Assembly (NCBI GenBank): GCA_026713105.1
Contig: JAPOPC010000039.1
Coordinates: forward strand, 19,672 to 83,671
Reading direction: 5' to 3'
DNA length: 64,000 nucleotides
From: Acidimicrobiaceae bacterium
GTDB lineage: Bacteria > Actinomycetota > Acidimicrobiia > Acidimicrobiales > Poriferisodalaceae
Part shown: positions 10,101 to 17,959 of the stretch, one piece after another
How positions within the stretch are numbered: the first letter of the stretch is position 1
Layout of the letters: each line of letters opens with the position of its first letter
The notes under the pieces: generated by a model
Told to the model about the DNA's origin: nothing
Databases searched by the model: none
The model's input: the letters and a program-made list of their open reading frames with translations, nothing else
Position numbers and translations under genes: made by a program

Positions 10101-10185
10101 CGGGTGAGTCGGGTGCGCAGGCGGCCGCCAGCAGCGCGGCAACGAGCAGGGCTGGGAGGAGATTGCGCCAGGAGCCTGGTTTCAT
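7156..10185 (-). CDS. M16-family zinc metallopeptidase, predicted lipoprotein
   Basis: 1009 residues from ATG 10185, chosen because it begins a signal peptide (MKPGSWRNLLPALLVAALLAAAC) whose Cys 23 could be lipidated. A strongly acidic, Pro/Glu/Asp-rich linker of about 65 residues follows and probably spans the wall. The inverted zincin motif HFLEH is at 159-163, with the downstream Glu in EERGIILDEYRLR. A second M16 repeat without the motif occupies the C-terminal half, as in pitrilysin-like one-chain enzymes. It is likely exported and degrades peptides outside the membrane. It converges with truA and is followed by no obvious partner. The catalytic family is certain, the lipoprotein call likely, the substrate unknown. 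Confidence 0.88.
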   Translation of the reverse strand: MKPGSWRNLLPALLVAALLAAACAPDSPDATPPTDAADESEEVHEEAPETPAEADEAPEADEPEPDEPEASDDEDPAETVAEPEPIGDPVDLGAFNDYEPGDPDATPLPVDSDVLIGELGNGLTYYLRSNDSPGEAVVMHLVVNAGAVLDPDGEEGTAHFLEHMLFNGTELFSKNELDQVLRDIGTDFGPDLNAYTSPDETVYILDFQLDDPEALDLAFTVLSEWASAATILPEDVEEERGIILDEYRLRDESASGRISNFLQVIYHQGTVYEGMLIGGSEESNSTVTAENLRDFYDTWYRPDNMAVVVVGDLPVTQMEELVVEYFADFAPRTPSAPDQPDRSAFTAQFVTEPVTDVVTHPDHGPIYISLDWQLPAWPAGTTGGERLRQMENVIARMLDIRLDAAHRAGLMAQASEPHISSFPAARGLRLYGTNYQGSDLVQATTDYLSVVEGAAHYGFTAGELDQAVEALRTSLQFQLESAETRQDDEYASGYVQHFLSGADISSTADRVARLSALLETYSVEELTAHLRWVLEVAPPLVVSIGPDPSAVPTAEELLAAIEAVVPLAPPESEDAVDTLMERPAPVAPSREAAVDLFEDAYEWEFTNGARVVFVPSDIAAGQVNVVAESLGGWSTLSEGDSALARHAVGAVASSGLADASATQLDEYLATTTARVSPFIAEFSEGFSGATGSDDLEALFTLMHLFITEPRITEVAVGEQTQAMATRLANAETFPQWISELKLLDALFEGSPWHQFIATQAQIDATTPDLLLGLYEARLSDVDDMVVAVVGDIDRATVADLAARYIGSLPPGETDTFVNHRPDFPSGVQRITIAVDADAGAAGFDVVFGAAAPLNTASLVIADVAEAIINDLLTVRVREELGDAYVVGVSVSSNPPVGTWEGRIFSTGASGGLDTGHAEVIEILTELIADGPTERDLDQAIAVVRDNYVLESNSLLINPLLSRHHVDDADVATPERMRAALNEVTAGDVQQFIALLFNLDNRIEVFRSAE

Positions 10186-10356
10186 CGACTGGATCGCCTT
10201 TCGGACGTATGGATGCGCTAGGGCGGATGCTGGGGAGTGAATGCGGCTGCAGTGCCGTGGACTGGCTGCCGCCATGCGGCTCAGGACGGTACTCGCAGAA
10301 GATCTCGGTTTAAACACCAGACGCAGTCTCGATGGGTTTCGAATGATGAGAATGCC

Positions 10357-10713
10357 TCACACTGTGGCGAGGCGCTCCAGCAGCAACTCTGCAGAGCCCT
10401 TATACGTCGCAATCTCGGCAGTGCTGAGCACTTCAGTCCATTCGTCGCCGTCGCGCACGATGATGCTCGGCAGCGACGTGGCGGCAGCCAGTTGATCGGC
10501 AGTCGCCTCGTCGCGATGCACAAGCTCAAGCTCGACCGGCGAAGCCGCGCATGCCTGCTTCCACTGGCGGGAGCCCATCGGGTTCCAGCCGTGGGTGATG
10601 TCGCACAGAGCGCAGCTGCTGCGCCCGGTCAGCTTGCCGACCGCGTACCGCAGCTCGCCGGCCAATGTGCCGTCTGCGTCGTAAATTCCCACCAATTGCA
10701 CGCCGCGCACCAT
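10357..10713 (-). CDS. Conserved hypothetical protein with CxxC-DITHG motif
   Basis: 118 residues from ATG 10713. I do not recognise a named family. The protein begins VQLVGIYDADGTLAGEL, and the central SSCALCDITHGWNPMG carries a CxxC pair that could bind metal or form a disulfide. The rest is mixed alpha/beta with LPSIIVRDGDEW. An in-frame ORF continues upstream antisense to the superoxide dismutase gene, but only this 3' portion looks protein-like. The gene is divergent from the dismutase across 141 nt, so a shared redox-responsive control region is possible. The start is uncertain because no strong ribosome-binding site is visible. Confidence 0.6.
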   Translation of the reverse strand: MVRGVQLVGIYDADGTLAGELRYAVGKLTGRSSCALCDITHGWNPMGSRQWKQACAASPVELELVHRDEATADQLAAATSLPSIIVRDGDEWTEVLSTAEIATYKGSAELLLERLATV

Positions 10714-10854
10714 ATCTGTACGCGTGTGCGAGGTCCGGTCAGGGGCATGCTCGGCAGCGGTGAGGCCGGCCCGCGCACAACCCGCCGCATCGCGGGGGGA
10801 AGATGTCGTCGCCAGTGGCATACTCGCCCGGGCCGGAGACCACGTGACGCTCGC

Positions 10855-11514
10855 ATGACGATTCACCTTCCAGACCTTCCCTACGCGGCTGACGCGTTGG
10901 CGCCGCACATCAGCGAGCGCACGATCAGCTTTCACTATGGCAAGCACCACGCCGCGTACGTCACCGCAGTGAACGATCTGACGGCCGGCACCCCAAACGC
11001 CGATGTCTCGCTTGAATCGCTCGTACGCTCGTTGGAGCCGGGCGGCCACAGCAGCAAGCTGTTCAACGCCGCAGCGCAGGCGTGGAACCACGACTTCTAT
11101 TGGCGCTCGATGTCGCCGGACGGCGGTGGCGAACCAGACGGCGACCTCGCAGCCGCACTCGTGGCGAGCTTCGGCAGCGTCGACGCGTTCTGCAGCGAAT
11201 TCGCAGCAGGGGCGGTGGGCAATTTCGCCTCGGGTTGGGGCTGGCTGGTATTCGACACGGCCGCGGCCGGTGCGGGGCCCGGCTCGCTTCGCATCGTCCA
11301 GACTGATGACGCCAGCACGCCGATCGCCGGCACCAGCGCCGCCCCGAGTGAACCGCAGCAGGTGCCACTGCTGGTGATCGACGTGTGGGAGCACGCCTAC
11401 TACCTCGACTACCAGAACGCCCGCGCTGCTTACGTCGATGCGTTCATAGAGCACCTGGCCAACTGGGAATTCGCCTCGGCCAACTACGCAGCCGCCCTGC
11501 GCGCACACGCCTGA
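10855..11514 (+). CDS. sodB: Superoxide dismutase, Fe/Mn family
   Basis: 219 residues from ATG 10855; in-frame sequence upstream is not homologous. It follows the E. coli SodB pattern closely: LPDLPYAADALAPHIS, FHYGKHHAAYV (first and second His), AAQAWNHDFYW (third ligand region), and DVWEHAYYLDYQNA (Asp and His ligands). AAQAWNH and GNFASGWGWL resemble iron-type enzymes, but metal choice cannot be fixed from this alone. Two loops are longer than usual: an Ala/Gly stretch after VFDT and a Pro/Ser/Gln stretch before VPLLVIDVW. It converts superoxide to peroxide and oxygen in the cytoplasm. Confidence 0.93.
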   Translation: MTIHLPDLPYAADALAPHISERTISFHYGKHHAAYVTAVNDLTAGTPNADVSLESLVRSLEPGGHSSKLFNAAAQAWNHDFYWRSMSPDGGGEPDGDLAAALVASFGSVDAFCSEFAAGAVGNFASGWGWLVFDTAAAGAGPGSLRIVQTDDASTPIAGTSAAPSEPQQVPLLVIDVWEHAYYLDYQNARAAYVDAFIEHLANWEFASANYAAALRAHA

Positions 11515-11567
11515 CTCCCCCGGTCGGGTGCGGGCTTCATCGGTGACGAGATCGCTCTTGCGTCTAT

Positions 11568-11611
11568 TTGACGGCGCGGATAGTTTGTGCTACAAACTAC
11601 TTTGTGGTACA
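11568..11611 (+). promoter_or_regulatory. Sigma70-like promoter overlapped by a repeated operator
   Basis: TTGACG at 11568-11573 is followed after 17 nt by TACAAA at 11591-11596, with an extended -10 TG at 11588. The -10 lies inside a dyad, TAGTTTG (11581-11587) and CAAACTA (11593-11599). The 11-mer TTTGTGSTACA occurs twice, at 11584-11594 and 11601-11611, a 17-nt offset. This layout suggests that the winged-helix regulator encoded second in the operon represses its own promoter. The motifs are seen; the autoregulation is inferred. Confidence 0.6.
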
Positions 11612-11629
11612 GCTCAGGAGGCTCCGGAA

Positions 11630-12274
11630 ATGTCAGGCAGTGCAGTGACAGACAACGACGATCCCGCAGCGCTAGGACTGGACAAAAGCTGGGAGACGGT
11701 GCTCAGCACCATGCACGGCGCCCGCAGCGCCTTGTACACCGCGGGGAGCACGGCAATCCTGCTGATGTGGGGAGGGATCATCACGATCGCCTACCTCGCC
11801 CAGTACGCCGTGGCGACGTTCGCACCCGACTTCGCCGAGAGGTACCCGTGGTACCCGGGTCCGCTTTGGGTGATCATCACACTCCCCGGCGTGATCGCAA
11901 GCATGACCATTGGCTATCGCGCCGGTCGTGCGCTCTCGCCTGGGCTCGCGATGCAGCACGCGGGGATCCGGGTATTCGGATACTGGATGGCGGTCATCAC
12001 CGCGGCGGGTCTGCTCCCCGGCGCCGCCGGCCTGTGGAACGAGGCCGGGGCAGAGAAGATCCCGTTCGTCCTGCTCGGCGTTATGGCGCTGGGCTACGTG
12101 CTCTTCGGCATCCTGAATCGGACAGTGATCGCCGTGTTCGGTCTCGGCATGGCCGCCGCGTTCTACATCCCGCACTACGTCTTCGACGACGTCGCTCCGG
12201 CCGTCTCGGGAATCGCGTCACTGCTGTTGCTGGCGGGCGTGTTCGCATGGGTGCGCAGGAACGGCGAATGGTAG
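11630..12274 (+). CDS. Uncharacterised multi-pass membrane protein
   Basis: 214 residues from ATG 11630, with a near-perfect AGGAGG at 11616-11621. After a hydrophilic N-terminus of about 35 residues there are roughly six hydrophobic helices (near 36-60, 77-97, 113-133, 146-161, 165-183 and 190-208). No catalytic motif stands out. Its 3' end overlaps the start of a winged-helix regulator gene, so the two are translationally coupled. Pairs of a small membrane protein and a MarR/PF13601-like regulator are common in bacteria, and the membrane partner is often a stress sensor or efflux helper. Its function here is unknown. Confidence 0.75.
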   Translation: MSGSAVTDNDDPAALGLDKSWETVLSTMHGARSALYTAGSTAILLMWGGIITIAYLAQYAVATFAPDFAERYPWYPGPLWVIITLPGVIASMTIGYRAGRALSPGLAMQHAGIRVFGYWMAVITAAGLLPGAAGLWNEAGAEKIPFVLLGVMALGYVLFGILNRTVIAVFGLGMAAAFYIPHYVFDDVAPAVSGIASLLLLAGVFAWVRRNGEW

Positions 12275-12603
12275 ACCCCCCCCCGACGCCCGCCAGCGGC
12301 GTCATCGACCTCGATGAGATCATCCATCAGCCGACGAGGCTGCAGGTGATGTCGTTGCTGGTCTCGGTGAAGGATCGGGACCGGCTCGCGTACGGATTCG
12401 TCCAAAAGCACCTGGAGCTGACCCCCGGCAATCTGACGACGCACCTGCGGAAACTGGAAGACGCCGACTACGTGGCGATCACCAAGGAGTTCCACGGGTC
12501 CAAGCCGCGCACCTGGATCGAAGCCACCGCCGCGGGACGCAATGCGTTCACCGCATACCTGAAGAATCTGGAGCGGGCACTGGGCGTGCATACAGGTCGT
12601 TAG
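12268..12603 (+). CDS. Winged-helix transcriptional regulator
   Basis: 111 residues from ATG 12268, which overlaps the upstream stop by 7 nt; AGGAA lies just upstream. The pattern IHQPTRLQVMSLL, then LTPGNLTTHLRKLEDADYV (recognition helix), then the wing KPRTWIEATAAGR, matches the stand-alone winged-helix family related to MarR/ArsR (PF13601-like). It should bind the operator repeats at the promoter of its own operon. No cysteine or other sensing residues are evident, so the signal is unknown. Confidence 0.82.
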   Translation: MVDPPPTPASGVIDLDEIIHQPTRLQVMSLLVSVKDRDRLAYGFVQKHLELTPGNLTTHLRKLEDADYVAITKEFHGSKPRTWIEATAAGRNAFTAYLKNLERALGVHTGR

Positions 12604-12635
12604 GCTTTGTCCCGAATGGTGATTGGCGATTCCCG

Positions 12636-13574
12636 ATGCCGGTAGCGGCCGATGCCCGGACGCTCGCCGAACTTGAGCCGACCGTAGGACAGCTACTCGA
12701 CCGGCATTTTCGGCAGACGAAGGAATGGCATCCCCACGCGCTCGTGCCATGGAGCCGGGGGGAAGACTTCGCGCCCGACTACGAATGGTCGCCCGAAGAG
12801 GCGAATCTCACTCCCGAAGCTCGCAGCGCCCTGTTCGTCAACGTGCTCACCGAAGAGAACCTGCCGTACTACTTCCGTGACAGCGAGCGGCTCTTCGGCC
12901 GCGAGGGAGCGTGGGGCGAGTGGGTCCGCCGCTGGACGGCGGAGGAGGGGCGGCACGGCCGGGTCATCTACGACTACCTCTCCGTCACCCGCGCGCTCGA
13001 TCCGGTCGCGTTGGAACGCGCGCGCATGGCCCAGGTGCAGTGCGGGCAGGTACCCCAGCCCCCGAGCTTGCTGGAAGGCCTCGCCTACGTAACGCTGCAG
13101 GAGTTGGCCACGCGCATCGCTCACTTCAACACCGGTCGCCACATCGACGATCCTGCCGGCAAGGCCATCATGCGGCGGGTCGCCTTCGATGAGAACCTGC
13201 ATTTCCTCTTCTACCGCGACGTCATGAGCGCTGCGGTAGAAATTGACCCCTCCAGCGCGGTGGTCGCCATCGCCAACCAGGTCAAGGACTTCGCGATGCC
13301 CGGGTTGGGCATCACCGACTTCGACGCCCACTCGCGCATCATCGCCGAGGCGGGGATCTACGACCTGGCAATCCACCACGACCAGATCCTGCAGCCCGTC
13401 GTGCTGCGCGACTGGAACCTGCCGGCACTGACAGAGCTGTCGAGCATTGCCGAGGCTGCCCGCGATCGACTCATGACCATGATCGACCGGATCGGCCGCG
13501 TGGGACAGCGCCTTGCCGAGCGTTACGCCGAAGCGCGCAGCTCGCTGCGACGCGACGCAGCACTGGTGCGATAA
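12636..13574 (+). CDS. Acyl-[acyl-carrier-protein] desaturase
   Basis: 312 residues. The di-iron ligand motifs of the FA_desaturase_2 family are present: EENLPYYF, the EEGRHG (ExxH) pair, and DENLHFLFY (second ExxH). The fold is that of plant stearoyl-ACP desaturase and mycobacterial DesA proteins, which place a double bond in ACP-bound fatty acids in the cytoplasm. The gene lies 32 nt after the regulator gene on the same strand, so co-transcription is possible. The ATG at 12636 has only a weak ribosome-binding site. Confidence 0.88.
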   Translation: MPVAADARTLAELEPTVGQLLDRHFRQTKEWHPHALVPWSRGEDFAPDYEWSPEEANLTPEARSALFVNVLTEENLPYYFRDSERLFGREGAWGEWVRRWTAEEGRHGRVIYDYLSVTRALDPVALERARMAQVQCGQVPQPPSLLEGLAYVTLQELATRIAHFNTGRHIDDPAGKAIMRRVAFDENLHFLFYRDVMSAAVEIDPSSAVVAIANQVKDFAMPGLGITDFDAHSRIIAEAGIYDLAIHHDQILQPVVLRDWNLPALTELSSIAEAARDRLMTMIDRIGRVGQRLAERYAEARSSLRRDAALVR

Positions 13575-13581
13575 CGAAGAA

Positions 13582-14283
13582 CTAGTGGTCGCCCTTGGGG
13601 TCGAGCAGGGCGGTCAATCGGTTGATCGAGAATCCCTCGCTGCGGGCGGCGTCAATCAGGACGCGCTCAGCGGCGGCGATCTTGGCAGCCGCGGCAGGAA
13701 CATCCGCAGCCACGTCGGCAGGCACGACAACCGCGCCGTGGCGGTCCGCATGAATGAGGTCGCCGGGGCGGACCGTCATGCCATGGACGGTCACCGCCAC
13801 GTCATATTCGACGACATGAACCCACGCGTGGGACGGGCCGATCGAGCCCGCAAGAGCGCCGAAGCCCGGCGCCCACTCTCCCAAGTCTCGTATGGAGCCG
13901 TTGGTGATGACCCCGAGCGAGCCCAGCCCGGCGTGAATGCTGCTGTTCACCTCGCCCCACCAGGCGCCATAGCCCGGGGAGGCATCGATGTCTTGGATCA
14001 CCGTGATGGTGGGCTGTGGGCCAGCGGCCATGTGCCGGTAGTAGCCCACGCGCACTGCGAGGTCGTCGGCGCCGGATCGACCCGAGGGAGCGTTCGCCCG
14101 GATCGTGGCGGTGCGGGCGTAGCCGACCATGACGGTGTCCGGATCAGGACAGACCAGCGGCGAGGTGGTGTAGCCGTACGCACGGCGCCGTGGCGCGACG
14201 ATCTCGAGTGCATTGCAGACCGTCGGGGTGTCGAACTGACGCAATTCCTCGAGCACGTCGGCGCTCAGCGGTGCAGTGTCCAT
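13582..14283 (-). CDS. RraA-family protein (aldolase-like)
   Basis: 233 residues. It carries the RraA/HMG-aldolase signature: the N-terminal LRQFDTPTVCNALE, a WGEVNSSIHAGLGSLG stretch, the GVITNGSIRDL segment with the Arg-Asp pair used by 4-hydroxy-4-methyl-2-oxoglutarate aldolases, and ADRHGAVVVP. Members either cleave alpha-keto acids or, in a few proteobacteria, bind RNase E. The complete G...RD motif favours an aldolase/decarboxylase or a related hydrolase. It converges with the desaturase gene (7-nt gap) and lies downstream of rplQ. The substrate is not known. Confidence 0.85.
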   Translation of the reverse strand: MDTAPLSADVLEELRQFDTPTVCNALEIVAPRRRAYGYTTSPLVCPDPDTVMVGYARTATIRANAPSGRSGADDLAVRVGYYRHMAAGPQPTITVIQDIDASPGYGAWWGEVNSSIHAGLGSLGVITNGSIRDLGEWAPGFGALAGSIGPSHAWVHVVEYDVAVTVHGMTVRPGDLIHADRHGAVVVPADVAADVPAAAAKIAAAERVLIDAARSEGFSINRLTALLDPKGDH

Positions 14284-14312
14284 CAGCGAACTTGGACCAC
14301 GTCCGTGGAGGT

Positions 14313-14666
14313 CTAGACCAACTCGATGAGCGCCATCGGCGCGTTGTCACCCCGGCGCGGGCCGAGCTTCAAGATGCGCGTGTAGCCGCCCGGACGTCCC
14401 TCGTAGCGCGGGCCGATCTCGTCGATGAGCTTCTGGGCCATTTCCTGGTCGCCGTTGAGGCTGGCGACAATCTGGCGGTGCCGTGCCAAGCCTCCCTTGC
14501 GGGCCTTGGTGATGAGCTTCTCGGCGTAGGGCCGCAGTGCCTTGGCCTTGGCTTCGGTGGTCTCGATGGCCTCAGCCGCGAACAGCGACGCCGCCAAGTT
14601 GGCCAGCATGGAGCGTTGGTGGCTGGCGCTTCCGCCAAGGCGTCGACCCTTCGTGGGCGTGGGCAT
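14313..14666 (-). CDS. rplQ: 50S ribosomal protein L17
   Basis: 117 residues, normal length. [19 protein letters not shown] and [14 protein letters not shown] are the L17 signature. It begins 2 nt after the rpoA stop and ends the alpha operon. The genes that usually follow (truA, rplM, rpsI) are displaced by the inserted block B. Confidence 0.96.
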   Translation of the reverse strand: MPTPTKGRRLGGSASHQRSMLANLAASLFAAEAIETTEAKAKALRPYAEKLITKARKGGLARHRQIVASLNGDQEMAQKLIDEIGPRYEGRPGGYTRILKLGPRRGDNAPMALIELV

Positions 14667-14668
14667 GG

Positions 14669-15688
14669 TCAGCTGACCGCCGCTGGGGTGGCCGGCTCGG
14701 CCTCGGCCTCGGCCTCGGCTTCGGCGTCGGCCGAGGGGCTCATGCCGCGCAATGCCAGACCTCGCTCGTCGAGCTTCTCGATGACCTCGTCCAGCGATTT
14801 CTGGCCGAAGTTCGGGACGGTCATCAGTTCTTCGACCGATTGATCGAGCAGCTCGCCGATGGTGTTGAACTGCGCACGCTTGAGGCAGTTGCGAGCACGC
14901 TCGGACAGACCCAAGTCTTCGATCGGGCGTTCCAGATCGCTGGCCTGACCTCCACCGACCGCCACCTCAGCGATGTCGAGACCCAGAGGCTCCGATGACA
15001 GCTCGGCGATCATGAGCATGAGTCGGCACAGGGTGTCGCCTGCCGACGCGAGCGCCTCGCGTGGAGTCATCGCGCCATCGGTCTCGATGTCGAGCACCAG
15101 CCGGTCGAAGTCGGTGGACTGCTCGACACGAACCGGTTCGACCTCCACCGCCACACGGCGCACCGGGCTAAACAGAGCGTCCATGAGGATCACGCCGATG
15201 GTGCTGCTGGACCGCTCGCTCTCTGGCGCGGTGTAGCCCCAACCGCGCTCGACGGTGAGGTCCATCGCCAATCGGGCGCCCTCACCGAGCGTCGCGATGT
15301 GCAGGTCTGGCGTCAGGCAGTCGACATCGATGCCCCAATCGACGTGGCCCGCCAGTACCGGGCCCACGCCTCGCTCATCGAGACGCACCGCAACGGCCTC
15401 GTCGCTGTGGCTGCGAAGCACCACATCCTTGAGATTCAGGATGATGTCGGTGACGTCCTCGACGACGCCCTCGATCGTCGTGAACTCATGCAGTGCATCA
15501 TCGAACCGGACCTGAGTGACTGCGGCACCGGGAATCGACGACAACAGTGTGCGGCGCAGCGAGTTGCCCAGTGTGTGCCCGAACCCGGGCTCCAGCGGGC
15601 CAATCGCGAAGCGCTGGCGATTGCCCTCGGGCTCGCCAAGGATGTCGATCGTCGGTCGGTGCATGACCAAGGTGTCGGAAACGGACAC
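14669..15688 (-). CDS. rpoA: RNA polymerase alpha subunit
   Basis: 339 residues from GTG 15688, chosen because AGAGG lies 5 nt upstream; ATG 15664 is an alternative. The N-terminal dimerisation domain reads [20 protein letters not shown] and [12 protein letters not shown]. The C-terminal domain, which contacts UP elements and activators, ends with the helix-hairpin-helix [16 protein letters not shown]. The last 20 residues are an Ala-Glu dipeptide repeat, encoded by hexanucleotide repeats at about 14698-14735, and are not part of the normal fold. Confidence 0.96.
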   Translation of the reverse strand: MSVSDTLVMHRPTIDILGEPEGNRQRFAIGPLEPGFGHTLGNSLRRTLLSSIPGAAVTQVRFDDALHEFTTIEGVVEDVTDIILNLKDVVLRSHSDEAVAVRLDERGVGPVLAGHVDWGIDVDCLTPDLHIATLGEGARLAMDLTVERGWGYTAPESERSSSTIGVILMDALFSPVRRVAVEVEPVRVEQSTDFDRLVLDIETDGAMTPREALASAGDTLCRLMLMIAELSSEPLGLDIAEVAVGGGQASDLERPIEDLGLSERARNCLKRAQFNTIGELLDQSVEELMTVPNFGQKSLDEVIEKLDERGLALRGMSPSADAEAEAEAEAEPATPAAVS

Positions 15689-15722
15689 GTTCACCTCTTC
15701 GTGGGCGGCGGATGTTGCAGGG

Positions 15723-16340
15723 TTATTTGCTGTAGAGCTCGACGATGAGTTGCTCGCGCACCGGGATCTCGATCTGGGATCGGATCGGCAGCTCGCGCAC
15801 GGTGACACGTTGGCTACCGTCGCTCGCTTCCAGCCACGCCGGTGGGGTGCGGTCAAGCACGTCGAGGTTCCAGCGGATCGTGACGATGTCGCGGGCTTTC
15901 GTCCGCAACTCGACTACGTCATCAGCGCGCGCCCGGTAGCTGGGAATGTTCACCCGCCGACCGTTGACGTCGATGTGACCGTGGTTCACGAATTGGCGAG
16001 CCTGCGGGCGGGTCGCCGCCCAGCCGGCCCGGTACACGATGTTGTCGAGCCGCAGCTCGAGCAGCCGCAGCAGGTTCTCACCGGTGACCCCGCGCTGGCG
16101 GGCGGCCTCTTCGTAGATATTGCGGAATTGCCGCTCCGTCATCCCGTAGGTGAAGCGGCACTTCTGCTTCTCCTGCAGCTGCATCAAGAACTCGGAGTTC
16201 TGGCTGCGGCGTCTTCCCCGCCCGTGCTCACCAGGCGGATACGGACGCCGGTCGAGCGCCTTCGTCTCGCCCTCGGTGCCCCAGATGTTGGTGTTGAGCC
16301 GCCGAGAGACGCGCGCCTTGGGACCCGTGTAGCGAGACAT
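15723..16340 (-). CDS. rpsD: 30S ribosomal protein S4
   Basis: 205 residues. It begins [15 protein letters not shown] and has the S4 RNA-binding domain ([32 protein letters not shown]). The N-terminal four-cysteine zinc knuckle is absent, so this is the zinc-free form. It lies in the rpsM-rpsK-rpsD-rpoA order, one base from rpsK. Confidence 0.96.
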   Translation of the reverse strand: MSRYTGPKARVSRRLNTNIWGTEGETKALDRRPYPPGEHGRGRRRSQNSEFLMQLQEKQKCRFTYGMTERQFRNIYEEAARQRGVTGENLLRLLELRLDNIVYRAGWAATRPQARQFVNHGHIDVNGRRVNIPSYRARADDVVELRTKARDIVTIRWNLDVLDRTPPAWLEASDGSQRVTVRELPIRSQIEIPVREQLIVELYSK

Positions 16341-16341
16341 C

Positions 16342-16734
16342 TCAGACCCTCCGGCGCTTGGGCGGACGGCAGCCGTTGTGGGGCACCGGCGTCATGTCGC
16401 GGATGCCCTTGATCTCGATGCCAGAGTTCTGGATGGAGCGGATCGCAGTCTCGCGGCCGGAGCCGGGACCCTTCACCTGAACGTGCACCCGGCGCACGCC
16501 GTGTTCCATGGCGCGCTCAGCAGCTTGCTCAGCGGCCTGCTGTGCAGCGAACGGCGTTGACTTGCGGGAGCCCTTGAAGCCGGCGTTGCCGGCCGACGCC
16601 CACGACACCACGTTGCCGCCCAAGTCTGTGAAGGTGATGATCGTGTTGTTGAACGAGCTCTTGATGTGCGCGATGCCGTCGCCGACGTTCTTGCGCTCCT
16701 TGCGCCGCCCGCGCCGGGGCTGCTGCTGATTCAC
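16342..16734 (-). CDS. rpsK: 30S ribosomal protein S11
   Basis: 130 residues from GTG 16734 with GAGGAG 9 nt upstream. The in-frame ATG at 16791 would add 19 residues unlike S11 and overrun the rpsM stop. Core motifs are [26 protein letters not shown] and [19 protein letters not shown]11 lies on the platform of the 30S subunit. Confidence 0.95.
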   Translation of the reverse strand: MNQQQPRRGRRKERKNVGDGIAHIKSSFNNTIITFTDLGGNVVSWASAGNAGFKGSRKSTPFAAQQAAEQAAERAMEHGVRRVHVQVKGPGSGRETAIRSIQNSGIEIKGIRDMTPVPHNGCRPPKRRRV

Positions 16735-16795
16735 TTTCGCCCGCTCCTCATGTGTCCACTCTCTCGTTGCCGACGGGCTCGCGCCGCGCACCTAT

Positions 16796-17173
16796 TCACT
16801 TGCGAACCTTCTTCTTGCCCGCCACTGTCTTGCGCGGACCCTTGCGAGTGCGTGCGTTCGTATGTGTTCGCTGGCCTCGCACCGGAAGTCCGCGGCGGTG
16901 GCGGACTCCCTGGTAGCAGCCAATCTCGATCTTCCGCTTGACGTCTTGGGCGATGTCACGCCGCAGGTCGCCCTCGACGGTCAAACTCGCATCGATGTGG
17001 TTGCGGATCCGAGCCACCTCAGCGTCGGTCAGGTCGCGCACGCGGGTTCGCTCGGCGATGTTCAGGTCTTCGCAGATCTGCTGGCTGGCCGAGCGGCCGA
17101 TGCCATAGATGTAGGTGAGCGCGATCTCCACACGCTTCTCACGCGGTATGTCGACGCCAGCGATTCGGGCCAT
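16796..17173 (-). CDS. rpsM: 30S ribosomal protein S13
   Basis: 125 residues starting [19 protein letters not shown], with [12 protein letters not shown] (helix-hairpin-helix) and the C-terminal [22 protein letters not shown] that contacts the P-site tRNA. It lies 18 nt after rpmJ. Confidence 0.96.
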   Translation of the reverse strand: MARIAGVDIPREKRVEIALTYIYGIGRSASQQICEDLNIAERTRVRDLTDAEVARIRNHIDASLTVEGDLRRDIAQDVKRKIEIGCYQGVRHRRGLPVRGQRTHTNARTRKGPRKTVAGKKKVRK

Positions 17174-17191
17174 CGATTCGGGACTCCTGTC

Positions 17192-17305
17192 TTAGCCTTG
17201 CCGCTGCTTGTGCCGCGGGTTCGGGCAGATCACCCGAATCCGCCCATGACGGCGGATGACGCGGCACTTGTCGCAGATCTTCTTGACGCTCGGACGGACT
17301 TTCAT
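17192..17305 (-). CDS. rpmJ: 50S ribosomal protein L36
   Basis: 37 residues, [14 protein letters not shown] at the start, with the zinc-binding set C11, C14, C27 and H32 or so intact ([13 protein letters not shown]). In most Actinomycetota infA, often with map, lies between adk and rpmJ; neither fits in the 93-nt gap here. Confidence 0.95.
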   Translation of the reverse strand: MKVRPSVKKICDKCRVIRRHGRIRVICPNPRHKQRQG

Positions 17306-17345
17306 CGGGTGACCTGCGCTTTAGGCGAGCGAGCAAGTATAGGGG

Positions 17346-17430
17346 TCTCGACGGCGGCGACGATGCTCACGGTGCCGCCTCAATGGCGGCCACGATGCTC
17401 ACGGTGCCGCCTCTATGGCAGCCACGATGC
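17346..17430. repeat. 32-nt tandem duplication of the adk 3' end
   Basis: The last codons of adk with its stop (17399-17430) are repeated immediately downstream at 17367-17398 with two substitutions. A third, decayed copy covers about 17346-17366. Read on the minus strand each unit encodes IVAAIEAAP followed by TGA. The differences between copies 1 and 2 are synonymous. Confidence 0.85.
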
Positions 17431-17959
17431 GGCCATGGACCTGTTCGGGTGTGCCGAGGCCGTTCACGGTGACCAGCACGCCCCGGTCGGCGAACAGCTT
17501 GCGAAGCGGCGCCGTCTCGGCTTCGTACAACTCCAGCCGGCGGGCAATGGCTTCAGGCGTGTCATCGGCCCGGCCCCGTTCCAGCATCCTGCGGGTCACG
17601 ACCTCGTCAGGCACATCGAGATCGATGGCTCGCTCAACCGTGTGCGGTGCGAGGAACCCAAACAGGCCCTCAGCTTGGGCCTCGGTGCGCGGAAACCCGT
17701 CGCACAAGAAGCCCGGCTCGGTGTCGGGCTCGGTGAGCCGCTGGGCCACGATGCCCAGGATCAACTCGTCGCTGACCAGCTCGCCCGCGTCCATCACTTC
17801 TTTCACCTGGCGCCCAAGCTCGGTACCGGCGGCCACCGCAGCTCGAAGCACGTCGCCCGTCGAGATGTGCGCCACGCCGTAGCGCTCGACGAGGAGCTCG
17901 CACTGGGTGCCCTTGCCGGCTCCCTGCTTGCCCAGAATGACCAGTCGCCGCGTTGTCAT
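17399..17959 (-). CDS. adk: Adenylate kinase
   Basis: 186 residues. P-loop KQGAGKGTQC at the N-terminus, TGDVLRAAV in the AMP site, CDGFPRTEAQAEG, and the LID-side arginine segment (LERGRADDTPEAIARRL). The short LID lacks the four-cysteine zinc site, so it is the short, zinc-free type common in Actinomycetota. It interconverts ATP+AMP and 2 ADP. Its ATG shares one base with the secY stop (TGATG). The 3' end is tandemly duplicated beyond the stop. Confidence 0.95.
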   Translation of the reverse strand: MTTRRLVILGKQGAGKGTQCELLVERYGVAHISTGDVLRAAVAAGTELGRQVKEVMDAGELVSDELILGIVAQRLTEPDTEPGFLCDGFPRTEAQAEGLFGFLAPHTVERAIDLDVPDEVVTRRMLERGRADDTPEAIARRLELYEAETAPLRKLFADRGVLVTVNGLGTPEQVHGRIVAAIEAAP

